Origin: Thraustochytrium sp. TN22
Taxonomy: Eukaryota > Sar > Bigyra > Thraustochytrida > Thraustochytriidae
DNA length: 64,000 nucleotides
Reading direction: 5' to 3'
Assembly: GCA_013306675.1 (NCBI GenBank)
Contig: JABLUY010000069.1
Location: 1 to 64,000, forward strand
Shown: piece after piece, positions 11,401-20,835 of the stretch
How the letters are laid out: each line of letters opens with the position of its first letter
Numbering within the stretch: the first letter of the stretch is position 1
Translations under genes and position numbers: made by a program
The notes under the pieces: model-generated
What the model was told of the DNA's origin: nothing
Database searches by the model: none
What the model saw: the letters and a program-made list of their open reading frames with translations, nothing else

Positions 11401-14400
11401 TCCCAGCGCCCGGAATCCATGACCAAGAAGGACATGCTGGGCTTGGTGCGCTCAATGCAGCGTGTATCAGACTTCGCATCGTCCACGATTCGCATCAAAG
11501 ACCGCACGAATGCGTACAAGTCGGTGACGGCCCTCTTCTCGATCGCACGCTGCTACATGAACCTCAAGGGGCGATTGCCGCTCGAGTTTTTCGGTGCCTT
11601 CATTGACGAGCCGGAGATCGCGCTCTCGTCGGACTTCGCCCGCCTCTCACCGGACTTTCGTCGCACGATCTGCGAGGACCAGACCTGGGTCGAATGGAAA
11701 TTTCTTCGTCATTACCTCTTTCTCTTCCAGGAAAGCCTGGGCCACATGGACGACGTGTGCTACCGCATCGTCATTTCGACGAGGGAGCTGGGCGAATCGG
11801 CTATGCGCAAGGGCGACCTAGCGCTGCTTGACCTTTGCATCAAGTTCCTCAACACCTTCTTACGGAGCGCGCTCGACCGCTTTGACATCCGGCTCTTCTA
11901 CAACATCATGTTCCAGTATCGGCGGCTGGCGGAGAACATGATCAACGGACGCCTGCTCGCGCCCAACAGTATCGTGAGTCCGGACGACACGGAGCGGTAC
12001 GTGGAGGATGTCGCCTTCTACTTCCGTCACTACTCCCTTGCGGGTCAGGCAAAGGGCATCGCATTCGTGACCGAGCTGGTGGCTCACGACCTGTCGATGC
12101 TCTGCATGACGGCTGCGCGCCGCAACGCCAAGTGCCACGACAAGTTGGTGGATATCTTTTTGAAGGCCTTCAGCTCGGAGACGCCAGTAGGCCGGCGCGG
12201 CGTGCGCAAGGCGCAGCTCAAGCTGGCCGCCTTCTACCACTCGCACGAGAGGGAGCGCACGGCGGACCTCATCCTGGCCAGCGTGCTGCGCGAGGCAGAT
12301 CCCTTTCAGGTTGTGCTCGCCTACGCTGACCTGCACGCGCCAGAGGTGTCACTCTCGTTCTGGGAGGTGAACGAGCGCATGTACAACATCGACCACATGA
12401 CGGCAGCGCAACACGAGGCCGTTGAGGCGCTCCTGCGTAAGTTTCCGCTGGAGCTGCGCGAGCGCTGCATCGAGTACGAGCATCGCGTGCACAAGCGCAC
12501 CAACGTGCGCGCGAGCAGCGAGGTCTTGGACACGAGCGAGAATGCGGCCATTACGCAGACGAAGCAGGCCGAGAACAGCAGCCTCGAGGCCGTCTTCAGC
12601 GGCTTCTCGCGCGAGATCGTGCTCCGCGCGCGGGACAACGCGCGGCGCGCCAAAAAGCGCGAAGCAGAGGCAGACGCCAAGAGGAAGTCGAGCTCCTTTC
12701 TCTCCTTCAAGGGCCGCAAGACCAAGCGCCGCGGCGGCGGTGGCGGTGGTGGCGGGGGCAGCACGGGCGCCTCGGCGCGCTATCTTCTTCGACAGATGAG
12801 CGCGCCTGCCCGAGAGCTGACCAACGCGGCGTGGAGCGCGCGCCCGAGCAGTGAGCCTGCTCCTGCGGCCGCTGAGCGCGCGGACCCTCTGGCGAACCTG
12901 GACCTCGGCGGCACCATGGCGCAGGCGAGCCGCAAGGCGTGGTTTGCGGTCGTCCTCTTGCTCTCGCTGGCGTTTGCCTGCAATTTGCTCGTCTCGCTTG
13001 CCGACGCAAACGCCAACATCGGCCCTGGACACATCCTGGACTTCATGTCCGAGGCGTCAGTACATGACCGTCAACAGACGCTCAAGTTGCTGGCCAAGGC
13101 CTCGGTGCTCATCTACTGCATCGTGCTAACGCCGACGCTGATCATGCTGCAAATCAACTCGCGCCACCTGCTGGGTGTCATTGCGGAACAGTTTTTCAGA
13201 GACCGCCGCGTGTACACCCTGTTGACTTTCTATTCGATCGCCTGCGTGTACTGCCTGTGCGCGCACTTCGTGACGACGGCCGACTATGCGCCACGCTTTG
13301 CGCTCCTGGTCAGCGGCTCAGTGATCGTGATGCAGGTGACCTTTCTCTTCCCATACTTCGCAACGGTCTTTGAGTTCCTCGACCCGCAGGACGTGGTGCT
13401 GCGCATGCTCAAGCGGGCACTGGCCTCTTGCGAGGCGTGCACCAAGGGACACCGGCCGTCGGTCGCACATGTCACGGCGCAGCAGATGGTGCTGGACAAG
13501 ATTTTGCAGCAACTGACCGGCTTCGCGGGAGCCTCGCTCCTGGAGAAGGACAAGAACAACTTTACGACCGTGGTTCGCGTGCTCTCGGCTTTTGTCGAGT
13601 TCTACGTACCCAACAAGGCACGCATGGACAGCAAGTGGTACAACGCGACGGGCAAGCACCTGCGCAACTCGCAAGACTTCGTGTCGCTTGATTCAGAGCA
13701 GCTCGTTACAATGTCGCGCGAGAGGACGTGGGTGGAGACAAAGCTGCTGCGGCAGTTTCTCTCGCTTTTCAACGAAGCGCGCAACAGCATGCAGGAAACC
13801 TGCTTCTTGGTGGCCATTGAGACAGTCAAAATGGGACAGTTGGCCATCGAGACGAACGACTTCCACACGATCGCCATTGTGATCCGTATGCTCAACACCT
13901 ATCTCCGGTCGTGCCTCAACCAGCGTGCGATCCGGGCCATGTACAACACGCTGCATCAGTATCGTCAGTTTGCCGAGCTGCTCATCGTCACGTCCGCCGG
14001 CGAGCGCGCGCCTCTGAACCGCTTCGCCATCAGCATCGCGCAATACCTGCGGTACTACGGCGCGCTGGCCGCAACGATGCGCCTCGACTTCGTCGTGCAG
14101 GTCATCGCCTTCGATCTGGCGCGCATCGCCGAGACTGCCTTCGCGCTCGGCTTCGACAACAACATGACCAACGACTCGGTACTGGTGGAATTGCTAGCGC
14201 TCTTTGACAGTATGCAGCCAAACGCCAAGAAGCCGGTGCCCGAATCGCCCGCCGCGTACCGCGAGGCTGTCAGCATGGAGCACCAGGTGAACCTGGAGTC
14301 CATCTCGCGCGCCTGTCTCTGCCTCGCGACGTTGTACATGGAGATGGGAGACAACCACCGGACCAGAATTGTGACAGAGAAGCTCACGGAGGTATGCACG

Positions 14401-17400
14401 ATGGTCATTCTGGATCGCGCGCGAGATAAGATCGAGCGGTGCACAGAGCGCGATTTCTGGGAGGCCAACGACCGCGGATCCAACTTTGACTACCTCCCCG
14501 AGGTGCGCCGAAGCAAGCTGGTCGACATCTTCGTCATCTTGCGGACGGAGACGAATGGCATCCGCGAGCGAGAGGCGGCCATCGTGCAACGCAAGGATCT
14601 CTTCGACATGTCGCGGATGAGAGGCAGCAATGGAATGGGCGCCTTGCTGCGGCGCTCCTCGGCCGGGAGCACCTCGGGCCCGAGCATGGCCGCCATCACA
14701 CTTGGCGCCGCGACCATGCTCCGCAAGATTAAACGCATTCGAGAGGCGCGCGAGCAGCATGAGCAGCAAGAAAGGGAGGCTGCCGCCGAAGTGGCGCAGG
14801 CGCCCTCGGAGGACGACGCCTCGCTCCAGATCTTCCAGGACAAGGACGGCACCAAGGCGCGCCAGCGCCAGTCGATTCGAGAGATGGCGCATGCCACCCG
14901 CGTGCGCCAGTCGCGCCGCGGCAGTGCCAACAACCTGACGCACTTCTTCGTCGGCGACCACCCGGCGCGCAACCCGCGCAGGCTTTCCATCGGCGAGGGC
15001 GAAATGGACGGTGCAAGCGTCGGAGCAGCCTTGCCGAGCTCTGGTGCAGGCGCCTCGGTCGCGGAGCCGACGGTCAACGCTTCACCCTCCAAGTACACCT
15101 TCCGGCCTCCGCAGACGTCCATGTCCTCCTTGGACGCGGCATCGGTGGTGGTCGCCAAGGAAACGCGCTGGCCACGTCTCGCAGGTCTTGCCGATCGCCT
15201 CGGCAGCCTGGTGGGCCACGGCACCGCCGAAGAGCAAGGCCGCAGCGGGGGCGGGTCGACCGGCGGCAACGCGTGGACCTGGTCGTCCATCACGATCCCC
15301 AGCACCGTACTCTTGATCCTTGTGGTCTCCAGCAGCCTTCAGTGCGCCTTCGACGGTGATTGTGGCGCCCTTGTGGCCCGCCACCCATTCGCCGTGCATG
15401 CTTCTGCTGATCTTCTCGCCAGCACGCAGCGCACGGTGGCTCTACTTATGATCACCTTTCTGGGCAGCGTCGTGACGGTGTCGACGATCGTGCTGCAGAT
15501 CGTGTCGACACGTTACACCCCGCGTGTCGCGATCCTCTTTTTGCGCAACTCGCGCATCGCCGTCAGCTTGACCATCTTCTTTGGATCCACGGTCTTTGCA
15601 CAACTTCAGGCCATGCAGTCGACCTCGACCATCATGAACCGCACGGGCTTCGTAACATCGCTGTTTCTCATGGCCGTGTCCTTCTGCCTGCTCATGCCCT
15701 ACATCGCTCACCTGCTCAAGTTCCTAGACGCGGCTCACATCTTCCGCGAAGTCGGCCATGAGGGTCTCGAATACGCATTAGCCGATGCCAAGGACAGCAG
15801 CGGCACGAACGCCACCTCTTTGAGCACAACGTCCTTCACGTCGCGCCTGGGGGCAACCACGCAGCTTGGACGCTTTGCCGGCTGGGTCTTTCCCGCGTCA
15901 CACGGAGGAGCCAGGGCGAAGATCAGAGCTGGTGCTTCGCGGGCCGTGCAGCCTGACCTGATGCAGCCGCTCTCCGCGCTTGCCTCGCCGACGTCGCCCG
16001 TGACGCCGAATCGTGAGAGTCGCCGTGGGCGGCGCCAGAGTGGCGGCGACAAACGGACGGAGCGAGACGCCGCCGAATTGGCCTCTCCAGGAAAGTCTGC
16101 CACGGAGGAGGACGAGACGAAGAAGCCGATGATGGAGAACAAGGAGAGGAAGGACGCCAATGGTGATGCCGACGCCAATGCCAACGCCAGCGCCAACGCC
16201 AGCGCCAACGTGGAGGTGGAGGTGAAGTGGAAGGTAAATGTGGACGTGAACGCCAGCATCGGCACCAGCGCCGCGGCTGCATCATCCACGGGACCCGAGG
16301 AGGCCGCCGATAGCGACCAGGCCGCCGACGCCAAGATGACCGAGGACGGGACTGCCGACGCTGTATCCAAAGTGACGCACCAGGTCCGCCTGGAGAGGCA
16401 GCGCGGCGTTCTGCAGTCGCTGGACCAGATCTCCGACTTCGCGGTGACCGCACTACGCCTCAAGGACAAGCACAACGCGTTCCATGGCATTGACCTTTTG
16501 TGCGCGTTCGCTATTGCCTACATCCAGGGCAAGAAGGCGCAGTGCGACCAGCGCGACCAGGAGAGCGGGGCCTCAATCAGGGGCCCTTCGCCGGCGATTC
16601 GTAACCTACCGGTGACGGAGGCGGTGAATCGCGACCCGGACTTCACCAGCATGTCGGATGCAATCCTGCGTGACCTGGAGACAACGCTGACGTGGGTGCT
16701 GTGGAAAGCGCTGCGCCAGCTGCTCAAGATGTACGAGCTCTCGCTGGGCAAGTTCAACGACGCGATTTTGCGCATCTCACGCGGTCTGCGGCACATCGGC
16801 CAGGCCGCCGCAGCGCAAGATGACATGGACGCTTCGCAGCTCTGCGTGAAGTTCATGAATACTATTCTGCAACTGGCCATCACACAGAACAACGGCCGCG
16901 CTGCTGACACCGTGCTGGTGCAATACCGCTATCTCATTGAGTACGTGCTGACGCAGCGCGTCATGCACGAGGTGGTGAAGGCAGAGAGCGAGGCGGATGC
17001 GGAGCAGGATTCCGACGGATCGCAAGACTCCGACGAGGAAGAACAGGCGCGGCGCACGCCCTGGTCCAACCTTGCGTGCGATATGGTCGGATACTTGCAC
17101 CACTACGCCATCATGTCCAGCATCTCGTTGCACAGTATGACGGGTCGCATCGTCTTTGACATGTGCTCGCTCGCGGCCTTCGCCCGTCACTTTGAGCTCC
17201 GCGAGGTACAGCAGTTCGTGCACCAGGAGATCTTCAGCTTCCTGCTGGACTGTCCGGTCGCGGACGCCGAGGCTGGTATGTCGGACGCGGAAAAGGTGGA
17301 CCTCTTACCACGCGGTATTCTGCGCGCCGTCATTAAGCTCGCGAGCATCTACATGTCGGAGTTCGGCGACACCGTGTCAGCGATCGGCGGGGACGTGCGC

Positions 17401-17799
17401 AAGATCAAGGTGGCGCTGCGCCACCTGAAATCCTCGACCCTGGAGGATATCTGGAAGGACTTCAAGACGTTAAGCTCCAAGGACGACATCATGGTCTCGG
17501 ATCGCGCGGTCAACATTGATGCGCTCACCATCAAGCAAGCCGCCGCTGTAAGCACCTTTTTACGCTCTTTCGCCATCGATGTGGCCTCCATTGAGTCCGG
17601 CGATGACATCGTGAAGCGGCTCGTGGCACTCAAGCGCCCGTCAGTGCTGCCGGACCAGGCTCCCGCCATCAGCGTGGCCCATCAGCGCGTGAGCAGCGGG
17701 CCGCAGAAACCTAGCTCGCCATCGAGCGCCTCTTCTGTTTCTGCTGCGGCTACTGGTGCTTCCATTGGTGCTGACACTGCCGACGCTGCTCCACGCTGA
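5497..17799 (+). CDS. Giant membrane protein with five tandem DUF2254-like modules
   Basis: A single uninterrupted 12.3-kb frame, 4,100 residues, ending in TGA. Five modules each have about four hydrophobic segments: residues 78-224, 951-1097, 1805-1948, 2481-2628 and 3266-3410. Each membrane block is followed by a long cytosolic-type helical domain. The second membrane helix carries a VLQ signature (FVVLQMFTANF, MIILQLVSARY, LIMLQINSRHL, TIVLQIVSTRY). Each soluble part repeats the same anchors in order: KDRxNA-like, WxEWKxLR, LCIKFLNT, RGIRRAQxKLA and FWEV. The plan resembles the bacterial DUF2254 membrane family, whose function is unknown; the concatenation is not known to me. The linkers are charged and low-complexity (a Gly run near 12735-12760, NA-rich repeats near 16160-16210). 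The start at 5497 (GGCATGG) was chosen because the open frame upstream from 4915 is composition noise. The location (surface, contractile vacuole or organelle) is unknown. Confidence 0.85.
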   Translation: MAAKVQPSSGEEEAAEFEKLGTPGDPLGRVTTRRDVRSSAADASTDDGGEEDEAEDRGPGLRAWLASLLRLPADFGKFYFIPVVGLPAIAIGLETGLLAQDVGGAGLAAVMKLDESDVLQVRSTLDTIARDIVIVLGLLVTASFVVLQMFTANFLTHTISLFFKDRGVFLILAFICMSAIYCVALSSLVNDAFHYSAPIRIAYVLRLLSLSITYPYFNFLVNFLSPESLIRQVCDTAIACLERLPSLRHESERPRRRSSILVTGSVLADPSALRKRRGVSTRALSRSARLEVQVMHTQVDWINAVELLTDIGLSTLKQKDRENANNAMLSLYTIACEYLHAKSTGALPRSWFQLAPALRLRPDFSSLSADVLDDMVERRIWAEWKMLRAYQLLLETSNTLEMSSLCGLAAFYTRKIGELAAEKGQTEVLTLCIKFLNTYVAYLTQAKNIAVLSGVLNEYRDLGIELIRMDAFFQNLMVEVDHGLTKANSRDGSILALRSVTRKSQLGHYGSAAADGTSLDPQSLSLSKRRNTRRASSARPELGGTRKSAALESLSVFSMGSIQDMGPSAASIGEGGAQQAGNLSPGNFSRRESGRRRVSTLLRNLRGSILPRNAVRGQAIERLRELRETFATQKEAYQRTLCQMSANLRQHLVATSDRTMGIIAETIAHDMSELCAEAYKNECGAHEQLLSVFLTLDDTQTQSSQRQTHRGIRRAQVKLATYYLVGGDLDLAREIQQDMDEEPFFRIRHIYRELVAMDTENFWEISFRSRNLDYLSPQYKATLKTFFGWFSDFSFKQLDETADIFQVARETNNALQASDDESLGPSTSGRLSESDEDTHQGASIVMNEAAAGVDLMASEGVISTEGSEARRSSIVSGVGGGDSTSLGLERSEAKRRTRASLDSVRRRSLASLDERRASVISLAEDRNAAENINSQFDSLRWRLQLRSGEDGLLHILGSVLAYVAACVVVGRLLDMGNSAYEAPLLLDSLQYETNTVLNGAAVVSILLYVVLCVTSMIILQLVSARYKFHPDILSFLRDPILYTILSQILVTCMVATLASLFTSSSFRPNSSIRAIVVLFTINLSFVVVYFVRLFFIMQPDSILSKVQRRALFHVAAAVEKGPELRALARRCRADPNANHTANLVRGQSGISDRKKHGSRKASGRDDSQHSHNMENGAQSVTQRRLERGQEEVWFHQFEAHEHIKRICDFAFACVQQSDETNLNKAISMLLLVIREYARVKNKLPEEWFQVRGLLRRTSDFINFSAYRISRVTEQRVWFEWKVLAQYLLIFDECIKLNRADACQAVTLKTGSIAKGFIRANDTDAYRVGINFINTFMRRAINAGNVEVATQIIQQNLLLMLDIVRLKFDARTKPRMQSKWRAIISDQGHYQKYYAQIALGKGQGVIAEHVANALGQVCSTALVVDEIVHIDMLELLLTVDDTADGDQDSLVGIRRAQAKLALFYLSTKNDNFARMVAGDFDVETPKRLRDIVDEMLSTNRAEYWEVSEHGVPSEFLSDREKSLLPKFFLFIEEAKADGSDGGESTDDQEKKEDAADPKRTEKEQGKDADDPGDSNEKARNGPETQPEALSAGGGLGEVFAAASENEVAAGTGDLCEDTAAVGGSHLKEMEHEMRHVEQELDADQASAAPMSTPERLLEGEEAPVTEKTMPDHAADPLANKLAEALSNSADLIPANSLSEYVEVATRKQESGQMGFKPRSIEEAAERRRRMQETQIANVSRQRQQTHAYRSRVLPRRSGITSSGLMTSGSILDDGEESQLEDFLDIIFTQAQGQLPLWELWSRFLNPMAIVVGITGCALTGSILMDRALYGGGTEKISAASFWARSGAAKDTTLAAELVIRVFSVVIMCSLIALQKSGSRVVRHVWMLFRSTPWVRSIWMLHMFAVMLAVWNVYWSLWTLRPTLAATSVLLACVSIMTLYPYFSYFFVFLDENRLLTYVVLQDFRMLSELSQRPESMTKKDMLGLVRSMQRVSDFASSTIRIKDRTNAYKSVTALFSIARCYMNLKGRLPLEFFGAFIDEPEIALSSDFARLSPDFRRTICEDQTWVEWKFLRHYLFLFQESLGHMDDVCYRIVISTRELGESAMRKGDLALLDLCIKFLNTFLRSALDRFDIRLFYNIMFQYRRLAENMINGRLLAPNSIVSPDDTERYVEDVAFYFRHYSLAGQAKGIAFVTELVAHDLSMLCMTAARRNAKCHDKLVDIFLKAFSSETPVGRRGVRKAQLKLAAFYHSHERERTADLILASVLREADPFQVVLAYADLHAPEVSLSFWEVNERMYNIDHMTAAQHEAVEALLRKFPLELRERCIEYEHRVHKRTNVRASSEVLDTSENAAITQTKQAENSSLEAVFSGFSREIVLRARDNARRAKKREAEADAKRKSSSFLSFKGRKTKRRGGGGGGGGGSTGASARYLLRQMSAPARELTNAAWSARPSSEPAPAAAERADPLANLDLGGTMAQASRKAWFAVVLLLSLAFACNLLVSLADANANIGPGHILDFMSEASVHDRQQTLKLLAKASVLIYCIVLTPTLIMLQINSRHLLGVIAEQFFRDRRVYTLLTFYSIACVYCLCAHFVTTADYAPRFALLVSGSVIVMQVTFLFPYFATVFEFLDPQDVVLRMLKRALASCEACTKGHRPSVAHVTAQQMVLDKILQQLTGFAGASLLEKDKNNFTTVVRVLSAFVEFYVPNKARMDSKWYNATGKHLRNSQDFVSLDSEQLVTMSRERTWVETKLLRQFLSLFNEARNSMQETCFLVAIETVKMGQLAIETNDFHTIAIVIRMLNTYLRSCLNQRAIRAMYNTLHQYRQFAELLIVTSAGERAPLNRFAISIAQYLRYYGALAATMRLDFVVQVIAFDLARIAETAFALGFDNNMTNDSVLVELLALFDSMQPNAKKPVPESPAAYREAVSMEHQVNLESISRACLCLATLYMEMGDNHRTRIVTEKLTEVCTMVILDRARDKIERCTERDFWEANDRGSNFDYLPEVRRSKLVDIFVILRTETNGIREREAAIVQRKDLFDMSRMRGSNGMGALLRRSSAGSTSGPSMAAITLGAATMLRKIKRIREAREQHEQQEREAAAEVAQAPSEDDASLQIFQDKDGTKARQRQSIREMAHATRVRQSRRGSANNLTHFFVGDHPARNPRRLSIGEGEMDGASVGAALPSSGAGASVAEPTVNASPSKYTFRPPQTSMSSLDAASVVVAKETRWPRLAGLADRLGSLVGHGTAEEQGRSGGGSTGGNAWTWSSITIPSTVLLILVVSSSLQCAFDGDCGALVARHPFAVHASADLLASTQRTVALLMITFLGSVVTVSTIVLQIVSTRYTPRVAILFLRNSRIAVSLTIFFGSTVFAQLQAMQSTSTIMNRTGFVTSLFLMAVSFCLLMPYIAHLLKFLDAAHIFREVGHEGLEYALADAKDSSGTNATSLSTTSFTSRLGATTQLGRFAGWVFPASHGGARAKIRAGASRAVQPDLMQPLSALASPTSPVTPNRESRRGRRQSGGDKRTERDAAELASPGKSATEEDETKKPMMENKERKDANGDADANANASANASANVEVEVKWKVNVDVNASIGTSAAAASSTGPEEAADSDQAADAKMTEDGTADAVSKVTHQVRLERQRGVLQSLDQISDFAVTALRLKDKHNAFHGIDLLCAFAIAYIQGKKAQCDQRDQESGASIRGPSPAIRNLPVTEAVNRDPDFTSMSDAILRDLETTLTWVLWKALRQLLKMYELSLGKFNDAILRISRGLRHIGQAAAAQDDMDASQLCVKFMNTILQLAITQNNGRAADTVLVQYRYLIEYVLTQRVMHEVVKAESEADAEQDSDGSQDSDEEEQARRTPWSNLACDMVGYLHHYAIMSSISLHSMTGRIVFDMCSLAAFARHFELREVQQFVHQEIFSFLLDCPVADAEAGMSDAEKVDLLPRGILRAVIKLASIYMSEFGDTVSAIGGDVRKIKVALRHLKSSTLEDIWKDFKTLSSKDDIMVSDRAVNIDALTIKQAAAVSTFLRSFAIDVASIESGDDIVKRLVALKRPSVLPDQAPAISVAHQRVSSGPQKPSSPSSASSVSAAATGASIGADTADAAPR

Positions 17800-18276
17800 T
17801 CCTGTCTTCTTCTTACTGCTAGTAGGCCTAACTTAGTTCATGAAGTTATGGAGTGAGATTGCTTGCCTTGTTGCTGCGACGGTGGTACCGGGTACCGTTC
17901 CTTCTGCGTATGACCGCGACCAAGGCCATATGACCCGGACTTGAGCCCGAACCGGCGAATTGGCCTCAGGGCTTGCGGGCGAGTGAGGACTAGAGCAAGG
18001 ATCTGAGAGTTCAGAGCGCAAACGGCTGGCCGCGCCTCTTTTGGTGCACCCTGTGCCCCCTGGGCCGCTTCGAGTGGCCCCTTGCCAAGCGAGGAGCTTG
18101 CCAAGGGCTTGCCAAGGGCTTGCGGGAACGAGGAAATAGTGCGCGAGGGCGGTGGTCGCACTAATATCCCAAGCAGGAGAGGCTAAGCACAAGCGTTGGG
18201 GCCCGTTCTGGCCGGCCGAGGCCTCCTTGGATGCAATCCTGCGATAGAGAAAGAGTGTGTATGTGTTTATGGCAGA
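17800..18276. other. Convergent 3' intergenic region, giant gene / Rag GTPase
   Basis: No gene is seen. It should hold the 3' ends of both flanking genes. Small features are a GGTACCGGGTACC palindrome near 17884 and three repeats of a (GAG)CTTGCCAAG(GG) unit at about 18070-18125. Confidence 0.6.
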
Positions 18277-19176
18277 CTACAGGCGCAGGATGCGCTCAAA
18301 CTCGGCCTTGGCGCGCTTGAGGTTGTGATGCACGACGGCGGCCTGAACATCGGGCTCCGAGACGATGACCATTACGTACGTGTTCGCCGTAAAGACGTCG
18401 ATGTAGGCGGTGAACTTGGAATTGCTGACTTCCACGGCCTGGAACTGGGCCATGGACTTGCCGCAGCTGAGCTTGAACTGCTTGATGATGTTGGAGATCT
18501 TCTCGAAGCGGTGCACGTCACCGTGCAGCTTGCGCGTCGCGTGTGAGATAACCAGAAAGGTGGCGCACTCGAAAAGCACGATCTCGTCGCCCTCGATGAT
18601 CTCGCAGAGCTTGAGCAGGTTCTGCTCAAGAATCTCCATATCGGGGATGAGCGAGTACACGATCTCCGACCAAGCCTTGTACAGGGTCTCGTCCCAGATG
18701 GACGTCGGGAAGCACCGTACCTTCATGCCGGCCGAGTGGCCCAGAATTTCCGCCTGGCGCTCCTCATAGACCTTCTCGCGCACCGCAGGGTCCGAGTACA
18801 GGTCCATCTTGTGGATGAGCACGAAGATGGTCGCGTTGTCTGAGTTTTGCGTGATGGCCTCCAGGCACGAGTCGTAGTACTGCAGGTCCTTACTGCTGGT
18901 TTTGCTCTCGATGTCGAACACGTAGATGAGCACCGCCACGTTGCTGAAGATGTGGTCGCGCTGCGAGTCGAAGTAGCTCTCGTAGAAGGCGTCCTGACCA
19001 CCGCAGTCCCACAGGTTGAGCACCAGGTTGCCCAGGAACCGCACATGCGAGTGCTCCACGTCCAGCGTCGGCGACAGCCGCTGCGTGTCGCGCGCCAGGT
19101 AGTTCGCAAAGATGATCGACCGCATCGACGTCTTGCCCGACCCGCTGCCGCCCATGAGCAGCACCTTTTGCTTCAT
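18277..19176 (-). CDS. RAGA: RagA/RagB (Gtr1)-type GTPase
   Basis: A 299-residue Rag GTPase. In other eukaryotes the RagA/B-RagC/D heterodimer recruits TORC1 to the lysosome or vacuole in response to amino acids. The P-loop is GGSGSGKTS, followed by [14 protein letters not shown], the switch region [26 protein letters not shown] and the HKMD base-recognition motif. The [16 protein letters not shown] signature and the C-terminal roadblock-like half with [19 protein letters not shown] follow. All are near-identical to animal RagA/B over long blocks, so A/B rather than C/D is secure. The length is full and there is no intron. The ATG at 19174-19176 starts immediately before the KVLLMG strand, a few residues shorter than animal proteins. 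The RagC/D partner is not in the window. Confidence 0.97.
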   Translation of the reverse strand: MKQKVLLMGGSGSGKTSMRSIIFANYLARDTQRLSPTLDVEHSHVRFLGNLVLNLWDCGGQDAFYESYFDSQRDHIFSNVAVLIYVFDIESKTSSKDLQYYDSCLEAITQNSDNATIFVLIHKMDLYSDPAVREKVYEERQAEILGHSAGMKVRCFPTSIWDETLYKAWSEIVYSLIPDMEILEQNLLKLCEIIEGDEIVLFECATFLVISHATRKLHGDVHRFEKISNIIKQFKLSCGKSMAQFQAVEVSNSKFTAYIDVFTANTYVMVIVSEPDVQAAVVHHNLKRAKAEFERILRL

Positions 19177-20835
19177 CTTGCTGCGCCGCGCCCACCGCGC
19201 GCCTCACGGGCCCGGGGCTGCTGCCGCTCGCGCCGCGCCGCCGCTGCTCGCCGCTGCCGCCGCCGCGCCGCCGCCGCCGCTGCCGCCGCGGGTCACCGAT
19301 TGACTGATTGATTGATTGATCGATCGATCGATCGATTCATCGACGAGCGATCTGCTGCTGCGCCTCGCCGGTCCCGCAACCTGGGACCGTCCGTGCCTTG
19401 GAGGCGAGGGAGAGGCCGCCGCCGCCGCGGCTGGCGGAGGCGATCAAAGGCGAGCGAGCACCGGGACTGCGTGCAGCCTGACTGTGAGAGCGAGGCAGGT
19501 GGAGGCGAGGAGCAGCAGCTCTGTAGGCGTCCGGAGTCTGTACGCAAAGTGAGCTGGCTGGCTGCCCGGGTGACGTTATGAGCCGCCTGAGGCGGTACCG
19601 GACTCGCCCGGACGTGGGACCCTGCTGGCAAGTAACGTGACTCGGCAGGCTGCAGCTACTTACAGCTGCAGCGAGCTCGCCAAGCCTTATGATGGCCGCG
19701 CCCACCGTCCTTTGGGTGCTCAGGGACATGGCCCTCGCATTATCCCGATGATCAGAGCTAAGGCTAGGCCTGACGTTACATGCCACACCATTTCGGTCTT
19801 CATGAGTCTCAAGAGCCCCTCCTTCCTGCCCGCCCACTGGCAGCCCATGTTCACGTCGGCGAGCTGCAGGGTCTCCAGCCAAAAAAAAGTTCCCCGCCTT
19901 CACAACGGCCCTGCGTTTCACTCTTCGTAAGCAGCTGCTGCTAACTGTGTGAGTGGCACCACTCCTTGTTCTCTCACATCATGATCAGCCCGGCCACGCG
20001 GTCAATCGACCTCGATCGATCAACACCTACTAGCTAGCTAGGCTCTAGAGAGCTACGAGAGCCCCGTCTAGTAGCTAGAGGTTAGTAGCTTCAGCTCTAG
20101 AGAGCCAGGCTATCGTCCACACCGATGCCTGCCCCCTGGCCGTGGCTTCCGCCCGATTAGCGCCAGGCCCCACGTTCCCGCCGAGGGCCGAAAATCACCG
20201 GAATCGGGCATCCCCGCAGAGCGCCATGCCTTCTAGGGGCGCTCAAGCAGAAATGGGCTCCTGCGGGGGCACCCGCCCGCTCAGTGCTGCGCGCAGGTTT
20301 TTCCCCTGGCGGCCATCGCGGCGGCGGCTGCCCTGGCTCGGCGGCTGCGAAGCGCCGTGAGCTCTGGCGCGGCGTGGAGCGTGCGGCAGCCACCGCGGGG
20401 GGTCTAGTGGGCTCTCGAGCCCCCTCCCCCGGCCCTAGCAGCGCCGCGTCGCCGGGGCGCGCGCCACGTCAAGAGCCATGCCTGCATGGGTGTAGGTGGC
20501 CTTGCATCCACAGACCTTCAACGTGCGGCCGCGGTTGCGCGCGGGTAGGAGCGTGCGGTGGCGGCGGCGGCGGGCGCCGCCACGCGGGCGCGCGGCGCCA
20601 GCACACGGACTCCAGTCGCTCGCGCGGCGCAGCCTCTCGAGGCGCGCGCGAGGTCGCGAGGTGGATCGATCCATCGTGCGGCGGTTATACATCCACGGCG
20701 TGACAGGCTGGGCTGCGCGGGCGGCGAGCGGCGGGCGGCGAGCGCGCGGCGGCGCGCCCCGGGGCGGGCCCGCGCGCTGCGCAAGTGTCGCTCTCGCCTC
20801 GCCCCGCCGCGCGAGCACAAGCTCGTCAGTAGCCG
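19177..20835. other. Long intergenic region upstream of the Rag GTPase and MULE genes
   Basis: No gene is seen in 1.66 kb. It contains a GATT/GATC microsatellite (19303-19336) and a cluster of CTAG-containing palindromes (TAGCTAGCTAGG at 20031-20042 and several TCTAGAGAGC/TAGTAGCTAGAG variants to 20105). A very GC-rich segment runs from about 20270 to 20830. No terminal inverted repeat of the downstream transposase could be recognised by eye. Confidence 0.55.
19303..19336. repeat. GATT/GATC tetranucleotide microsatellite
   Basis: A run of GATT units passes into GATC units. A short relative (ATCGATCGATCGATCG) is at about 48109-48124. Confidence 0.9.
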
